The translations under genes and the position numbers were made by a program. This document shows, piece after piece, positions 59,641 through 64,000 of a stretch of DNA of 64,000 bases (position 1 is its first letter; every line of letters begins with the position of its first letter). The notes under the pieces were generated by a model, which ran no database searches, was not told the origin of the DNA, and saw only the letters and a list, made by a program, of their open reading frames with translations. Origin of the DNA: Chitinimonas sp036961565 (lineage in GTDB: Bacteria; Pseudomonadota; Gammaproteobacteria; Burkholderiales; Chitinimonadaceae); contig NZ_JBAMDD010000020.1 of the NCBI RefSeq assembly GCF_036961565.1, forward strand, positions 1 to 64,000, read 5' to 3'.

Positions 59641-60057
59641 TTAGATGCCCCCCTGAGACCAGTTGGCGGATGTCAGTCGTTGAAAAAGGCCGATATCGGG
59701 CTTGGCTGCATGTTGGGACGCAGCCTGCATGGCAGGCTCAAATGCTGCTGTGCCCGTGGGCAACGTGCCATGGGCTATCAGCTTGCCTTGCCGGTAGTGC
59801 AGCAGCGTGGGCAGGTCGTCGGGGATGTGCGGGCCGATGAATTCAGCATGGTCCTCCAGGTCCAGCCAAAGCCAGGTCTCGTTGGGCTGCGCGTTGTGTG
59901 CTGCCGTCTCGAATAGCGGCTTGAGCTGGCGGCATTTCTGGCACCAGGCTTCGGCGCCTATAACTGCGATGAGCTGGCTATCTGGCTGGGACAGCCGCTC
60001 GGCAAGCCGGGCGGCATCCAGCCAGAGATCCCATTGGGGAGTTTGCACGGCATTCAT
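59641..60057 (-). CDS. Thioredoxin-like protein
   Basis: 138 residues. A thioredoxin fold with redox motif CQKC in IGAEAWCQKCRQLKPLFE, the cis-Pro in DDLPTLLHYRQGKL and a C-terminal extension (GLFQRLTSANWSQGG). No signal peptide. Its start overlaps the stop of the HEAT-repeat gene by 4 nt (ATGA), so the two are co-translated and probably function as a pair. Placement in a toxin island suggests a role in effector folding or release, which is inference. Confidence 0.85.
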   Translation of the reverse strand: MNAVQTPQWDLWLDAARLAERLSQPDSQLIAVIGAEAWCQKCRQLKPLFETAAHNAQPNETWLWLDLEDHAEFIGPHIPDDLPTLLHYRQGKLIAHGTLPTGTAAFEPAMQAASQHAAKPDIGLFQRLTSANWSQGGI

Positions 60058-61253
60058 GCCTCAAACTCCTGATGCAGTGTGGCGAGATGAGCGAGCGCAC
60101 AGGGCGCGGTTGCGATGATCTGCTGGAGCCGCGCCGGCGAAACAGGCTGTCCTAACAGGACGGCGACATCCTGAGGCAAGGGGAGTGCTTCGGGCAAACG
60201 AGCGGCGGCGGGTAGCGGTAGGCCAACATCCTGGGGATCGCCCTCTTGCAGATCGTTGGACTCGGGCGTGAGGCAGAGATGGTGGGCTTCAAGATCGATG
60301 CCAGTAAGGCATTGCCACACCCAGCCAGCATAACGGGCGTGGGGACCGGCGTTGGTGTGGTCTCGTACCCAGGGTAGCCAGTTGGCAGCTCCGTGATACA
60401 AGGCCAACTGCAGGGCCAGCCTATCGGGCAGGCTGTCTCGCAAGGCCAGTAGTGCCGTGTTGTTGCGGGTTGAGTGGAGACCGGCGTAGTTCACCCAGCG
60501 GCTCAGGCTGTGCATGGCCTGGGACTGCTGCCAACCAGTGAGGGACGGCAGCGTGGCTGCGCGGCTTTGCAGCGCCTTGGACAAGGGCTGCCAAGCGCTC
60601 GCATTGCCGTGCTGCAGCAAGGCAATGGCGGCTTCCGCACGCACAACGTAGTTGGCGGTATCCAGCAGGGCTGTCAGGCTGGGCACGACGGCCGGCCCTG
60701 CCAAGCGCCGGGCTAGCCGGCAACTGGCGGCCTGCACATGGGAGTCGGGCGAGGTTTGGCCCAGTGCAAACAGGTCTTGCAGGGTGGTGGCGCCCAGCTC
60801 GCTGCGGTGTGCGGCAGCACGCAGGGCAGCTACCTGCAGCACAGGGAAGCCGGTAGACAGCCCCCAGCGGCCTATGCAGCGCGCTGCGGGTTCGTCGCCG
60901 ATCTGTGCCAGGGCGCTGATCACACCACGCAGCATACGCTCGGGTTGCTCGGCCACCAGCGGCCAGATTGCCTTGAACTTGGCGCCATCGGCTTCGCCCA
61001 GCGCGAGCCACGCGCACACAAAGGTTTCGCTAGGCCCTTTCCAGCGCTCAAAAGCTTTGAAGGCCGCCTTCCAGCCTGCTTCACCGGCGATCTGCAGCCC
61101 TTCCAGATGCGCCTGCAGCAGGTAACGGAAATGCTGCAGCCGTTCTGCTGTCAGAATGGGAGAGCGTGATGCGCCATCGCACTGAGACCAGTAAAAGGCA
61201 GCATCGGTGGCGTGACGCTGAATGATGGCGTCTACTTGCAGGGGGGCATTCAT
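60054..61253 (-). CDS. TIGR02270-like HEAT-repeat protein
   Basis: 399 residues, soluble, built of helical HEAT-type repeats: LRGVISALAQIGDEPAARCIGRW, VLQVAALRAAAHR, HVQAASCRLARRLAG, YVVRAEAAIALLQHG. The opening (IIQRHATDAAFYWSQCDGA, LQHFRYLLQAHLEGLQIAGE) matches what I recall of the TIGR02270 family, found in type VI secretion neighbourhoods. The tail is proline-rich and ends ALAHLATLHQEFEA. Co-translated with the thioredoxin-like gene, and 48 nt after paralog A. A scaffold or adaptor role is likely; direct function unknown. Confidence 0.82.
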   Translation of the reverse strand: MNAPLQVDAIIQRHATDAAFYWSQCDGASRSPILTAERLQHFRYLLQAHLEGLQIAGEAGWKAAFKAFERWKGPSETFVCAWLALGEADGAKFKAIWPLVAEQPERMLRGVISALAQIGDEPAARCIGRWGLSTGFPVLQVAALRAAAHRSELGATTLQDLFALGQTSPDSHVQAASCRLARRLAGPAVVPSLTALLDTANYVVRAEAAIALLQHGNASAWQPLSKALQSRAATLPSLTGWQQSQAMHSLSRWVNYAGLHSTRNNTALLALRDSLPDRLALQLALYHGAANWLPWVRDHTNAGPHARYAGWVWQCLTGIDLEAHHLCLTPESNDLQEGDPQDVGLPLPAAARLPEALPLPQDVAVLLGQPVSPARLQQIIATAPCALAHLATLHQEFEA

Positions 61254-61301
61254 GATGTGGGGCAGTCTTTCAACGCGCTAGTAGCTGAACGTCGCTTGGG
61301 C

Positions 61302-62303
61302 TCAACGGGTGCTCAAATCCGCCAGGCTGAACAGGCGGGACCATTCCTTGCCGTCGTGCAGGGCTGCACCGTATTGGCCTGCGAGTAGCATCACGCCATC
61401 AGCAACCCAGAGATTGCCAGCGCAGTTGGTGATCTCGATAGGGGCTTCGCTAGGGCGAACCTTGCCGTCCTGGATCTCCCACAGGCCATAGTCGCTAGTC
61501 GCATAGACCCGGTCATTGAACCAGACCATGTCCTTGAACGGTAGGGTCAGGTCGTCCTTATGCAGGTGTTCCCACTTATCGCCCCTGCCTCGAAAAACAT
61601 TGCCGCTTTGTGCACCGATATAGACTTGGCCATCGCCGCCACAGCAGACCGAATGCAAATACATATTGGATGGGAAGGCAATCTGCCGCCAGCGGCTGCC
61701 ATCGCAGTGCCAGACATCCCCTTGGCCGCCGACCGCATAGAGATCGGTTTCGGAGAAGAAATCGAGATCCTCAAAGCCGGCCCGATTTTCCATCCATTCG
61801 CGTTCTTTAGGTTCTTTGGGGTAGCCGCCGACATTTACCCATTGATTGTTGCCTTCCCGTTTGAACACGGTACGCAAGCCATCGCAGCCATAGAGCCAGC
61901 CGTTGAATTGCTTGAGTCGGCGTAAGCCTGCCCGGAACGGACCTTTGCCTCCATTGTTGGGGATTTGATTTTCCATAAAGACATCCCCACTGCCAATAAC
62001 ATAGATATGCCCCATGCCGCTGGCGCCAACAAATTGATTCTTTGGTAAGTTGCTCGCTCCTGCGAGCATGGAGCTCCACCCCGTTAATTGAGAATGGTCA
62101 AAATAGTCATCCGGCTCGTCCATAAAAAGAATCACGACGCGTGTTTTGAGCTCGTGATCCGCCGGTGCACCTTTGTTCGTATCGTATTCCTGCTTCAATA
62201 CGAAATTGAAGATGCCGCGATGGCGGGCGGCGCAATCGACTAGCGAATAGCCCTTGAAGTTTTTCTCATAAGCACTGGTTGTAAGCAAATCTAGTTTTTT
62301 CAT
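61302..62303 (-). CDS. Propeller-like island protein, paralog A (next to toxin)
   Basis: 333 residues starting MKKLDLLTTSAYEKNFKGYSLVDCA, with AAAGGTATTACGA upstream. Family signature blades: LYGCDGLRTVFKREGNNQWVNV, DLYAVGGQGDVWHCDGSRW, SVCCGGDGQVYIGAQSGNVFRG, DLTLPFKDMVWFNDRVYATS and DYGLWEIQDG. It begins 11 nt after the nuclease toxin gene ends, the position usually held by the cognate immunity gene. It is therefore my best candidate for immunity to that toxin. The three paralogs farther on could be immunity variants or adaptors. Not proven by sequence. Confidence 0.82.
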   Translation of the reverse strand: MKKLDLLTTSAYEKNFKGYSLVDCAARHRGIFNFVLKQEYDTNKGAPADHELKTRVVILFMDEPDDYFDHSQLTGWSSMLAGASNLPKNQFVGASGMGHIYVIGSGDVFMENQIPNNGGKGPFRAGLRRLKQFNGWLYGCDGLRTVFKREGNNQWVNVGGYPKEPKEREWMENRAGFEDLDFFSETDLYAVGGQGDVWHCDGSRWRQIAFPSNMYLHSVCCGGDGQVYIGAQSGNVFRGRGDKWEHLHKDDLTLPFKDMVWFNDRVYATSDYGLWEIQDGKVRPSEAPIEITNCAGNLWVADGVMLLAGQYGAALHDGKEWSRLFSLADLSTR

Positions 62304-62314
62304 TCGTAATACCT

Positions 62315-63520
62315 TTAGTTGCTGCGCCTAGTGTTAATCTCTTCCGCAGGGCCGCCGCCGCTCTCAGCTAGGACATTACCCTTACAGATATTTTTGTAAA
62401 AATCGTCTAGCTGCGCCCGCAGACATTTCCTGTCGCAGCCGGATTCAGGAAAGGTCGTTTGTACGCTGCTGATGGCCATCTCTCGTGCAGACGTATAAGA
62501 GATGGCGTTGGTGCCTTTTTTACCCTTATACATCTCTGTCGATTTCTTGAGTACGCCATGGACGGCACCGTGCGTGCCATGGGTATTGTTTGCTCCCTCC
62601 ACGCATATTGTGGGAGCCTTCGCATGGTCGTAGCCAGGACAGGGTGGGGGATCGACAGTGTACTTGTTGGTGCTTTCGCTCCACCCCACCATTTCTCCCG
62701 GCATGACATGATGGCCTGTTTGCCCAGGGCAGCAGCCACGGCCATCCAACTGGTTCTGATCCTTGAATGGCACGAGGGAGCAGCGCCGGGCGCGGGTGCA
62801 GGGATTGGCGCGGGCTAAATTGCCCATCATGTCTGCAACGGCTTTCTGTGGGTCGGCTTTGGCCTGGGTTTGCAGGCGCTCCAACTCCTTGCCGATGTCG
62901 GTATACCGTTTCAGCACATCGTCCAGCTTGTCGATGTCCTTGTAGGTGTCGTAGCCAGTGGTGGCCACCTGATAGCCGGTCTTGGCGATATCGCAAAGGT
63001 TCCAGACAGTGGCTATCCCTTCGGTCACGATGGCACCTACCCCGCCGACAGCGGCACCGCTTGCGCCGACCACCCAGCGACCGCCAGCACGGACTGCCGC
63101 TTCACCGGCCTTCTTCTTGGCCAGATCTATCGCCTCCTGCTTGATGCGATCCTTGGCTTCGTCAATCATCTTCGTCAGCGCGCCGTCCACTGCGTCCTTG
63201 AGATCGGTTCGCAGGTCGTTGACCTTCTCCAGAAACTTCTGATGCGATTCCGGGCCGGGCTTGATCCATAGGAAGTCGCAGTGGTCGGCCATCCAGGACT
63301 TATTGTCCATGCCGCCATCGCTCAGGGTCTTGTTGTATCCCTTGCTCTTGTACTTGGACCCCAGCAATTTGCTCATGGAGGTACGTACCTTACGCTTTTC
63401 CTTGGGGTCGTTGGCATCGTCCTTGGCGCACTCTTCCTTAATCTTTTTGAAGTCCTTATCGCAATCCTTGGCGTTGGCATTGCCATCCATGTAATACGTG
63501 GTGGGAGTATTGGCGGACAT
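62315..63520 (-). CDS. GHH-type HNH nuclease toxin (polymorphic-toxin effector)
   Basis: 401 residues. Residues 1-140 are charged and helical. A Gly-rich hydrophobic stretch (149-175, ASGAAVGGVGAIVTEGIATV) could insert in membranes. The C-terminal ~165 residues are a Cys/His-rich nuclease of the Tox-GHH2 type: CCPGQTGHHVMPGEM with the GHH at 269-271, CPGYDHAKAPTICVEG, and NNTHGTHGAVHG, then a helical end with CDRKCLRAQLDDFY. This HNH/endonuclease VII fold cuts nucleic acid. It starts 6 nt after a PAAR-like gene, so it is probably delivered on a T6SS spike into rival cells. The first 40 residues resemble no known signal. Confidence 0.88.
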   Translation of the reverse strand: MSANTPTTYYMDGNANAKDCDKDFKKIKEECAKDDANDPKEKRKVRTSMSKLLGSKYKSKGYNKTLSDGGMDNKSWMADHCDFLWIKPGPESHQKFLEKVNDLRTDLKDAVDGALTKMIDEAKDRIKQEAIDLAKKKAGEAAVRAGGRWVVGASGAAVGGVGAIVTEGIATVWNLCDIAKTGYQVATTGYDTYKDIDKLDDVLKRYTDIGKELERLQTQAKADPQKAVADMMGNLARANPCTRARRCSLVPFKDQNQLDGRGCCPGQTGHHVMPGEMVGWSESTNKYTVDPPPCPGYDHAKAPTICVEGANNTHGTHGAVHGVLKKSTEMYKGKKGTNAISYTSAREMAISSVQTTFPESGCDRKCLRAQLDDFYKNICKGNVLAESGGGPAEEINTRRSN

Positions 63521-63526
63521 GCAGGA

Positions 63527-63913
63527 TTACCCGTGGTTGTGCGTGGTGGGGTCGGTATGTCGGCAGACGTTTAGGCCCTCTACCTTGACGTCGGGTGACC
63601 AATCGGTGAAATAGGCCTTGCCCTTGATGACGCTGCTGGATGCGCCCTTCTTGAAAGCCTGTGTGGCGGGTTCGTTACCCGTGCTGTTGGCGAGGTAAGA
63701 TTTATCCCGCAGGGCGACGGGGGTGCCGCATATGAAGACCGTGCCGGAACCCTTGGTAAGGTTGCTGGCGTAAGCAGTGTTCACATAGGGCACCACCACA
63801 GGTCCGGCTGAGGGCGGCGGTGGGCTCCAGCAGGGATCGGGGCCGGCAATGGATTTGCCATCTGCCGCTTTGGAGCAGATTTCGTCGTCGTTGGCGTAAA
63901 CGTAGGTTTCCAT
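63527..63913 (-). CDS. PAAR-like DUF4150 protein
   Basis: 128 residues. The DUF4150 (Tox-PAAR-like) pattern is complete: VYANDDEICSKAADGKSIAG, PYVNTAYASNLTKGSGTVFI, GTPVALRDKSYLANSTGNEP, KGKAYFTDWSPDVKVEGLNV and terminal CRHTDPTTHNHG. Such proteins cap the VgrG spike and carry an adjacent effector. It precedes the nuclease toxin by 6 nt. Cys residues (EICSK, PCWSPP, FICG, NVCRHT) could bind metal at the tip. With it the toxin is predicted to be a T6SS cargo effector. Confidence 0.93.
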   Translation of the reverse strand: METYVYANDDEICSKAADGKSIAGPDPCWSPPPPSAGPVVVPYVNTAYASNLTKGSGTVFICGTPVALRDKSYLANSTGNEPATQAFKKGASSSVIKGKAYFTDWSPDVKVEGLNVCRHTDPTTHNHG

Positions 63914-63925
63914 GGGATAGTCTGC

Positions 63926-64000
63926 TTAGTTGCCTGGGTGGTGCTGCACGATCAGCGCACCACGCAGGCCGTTGTCGTTGGCGAGATGGACCAATCCTGT
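63926..64000 (-). CDS. C-terminal end of an upstream island gene (partial)
   Basis: The last 24 codons of a minus-strand frame, ending ALIVQHHPGN then TAA, 12 nt before the PAAR-like start. It runs off the window. In similar islands the preceding genes are DUF3540, DUF2169 or pentapeptide proteins, but this fragment is too short to assign. Its close spacing indicates one operon. Confidence 0.5.
   Translation of the reverse strand, partial: TGLVHLANDNGLRGALIVQHHPGN

Noticed and set aside
1..64000. tRNA, rRNA or CRISPR arrays
   Set aside because: Reading for T-loop-like GGTTCGAATC segments and regular short repeats with spacers found none; the tandem repeats at 9818 have no unique spacers.

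Overview
The window is a stretch of GC-rich (about 62-65 % by eye) bacterial chromosome. Its gene complement points to a free-living, Gram-negative, aerobic betaproteobacterium, probably near the Neisseriales/Burkholderiales (Chitinimonas-like). Evidence includes a glyoxylate shunt with malate synthase G, a sigma-32 driven grpE-dnaK-dnaJ cluster, SiaABCD, outer membrane barrels and a type VI secretion (T6SS)-type PAAR/toxin island. The taxonomic placement is inference. I saw no rRNA, tRNA, CRISPR array or prophage.

Layout. 0-5.7 kb: an outer membrane barrel, then a same-strand cassette of a Crp/Fnr regulator, a secreted protein, a CHASE2 nucleotide cyclase with altered substrate-specificity residues, and an exported caspase-like peptidase. 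A perfect TGTGA-N6-TCACA site follows. 5.8-9.8 kb: an acyltransferase and a degenerate-GGDEF/EAL protein. 9.8-10.3 kb: three tandem copies of a ~162-bp palindrome-bearing repeat, related to repeats at 45.5-45.8 kb. 10.3-16.6 kb: a secreted CAP-domain protein, malate synthase G and isocitrate lyase. 17-21 kb: the heat-shock cluster with two sigma-32 promoters. 21.3-22.2 kb: a small outer membrane protein and a 266-bp MITE with TTA target duplication. 22.3-25.9 kb: an exported amidohydrolase with a NarL/DesK-type two-component pair. 26-29.8 kb: siaABCD, a c-di-GMP phospho-switch. 29.9-35.7 kb: a glutamine-synthetase-like ligase, a family III CoA-transferase and glutaryl-CoA dehydrogenase, divergent from a DMT transporter and an IclR regulator across a perfect 19-bp palindrome. 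35.7-45.4 kb: a periplasmic glutathione peroxidase, a 2OG-Fe(II) oxygenase, a secreted subtilase, another CoA-transferase, a PaiB/PNPOx-like/GNAT set divergent from a MocR regulator, and a membrane protein divergent from an AraC regulator. 45.8-56 kb: solute-binding proteins (three family 3, two family 5), SelO, YbaK, a FabH-like synthase and a VOC protein.

56.1-64 kb is an accessory island read on the minus strand. A PAAR-like DUF4150 protein precedes a GHH-type HNH nuclease toxin. The toxin is followed by four paralogous propeller-like proteins of 317-333 residues, interleaved with a TIGR02270-type HEAT-repeat protein and a thioredoxin-like protein. Two of the paralogs share almost identical C-terminal halves but divergent N-termini. 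I infer a T6SS effector module with a multi-copy partner/immunity family. This island and the cyclase-caspase cassette are the best candidates for undescribed biology in the window.
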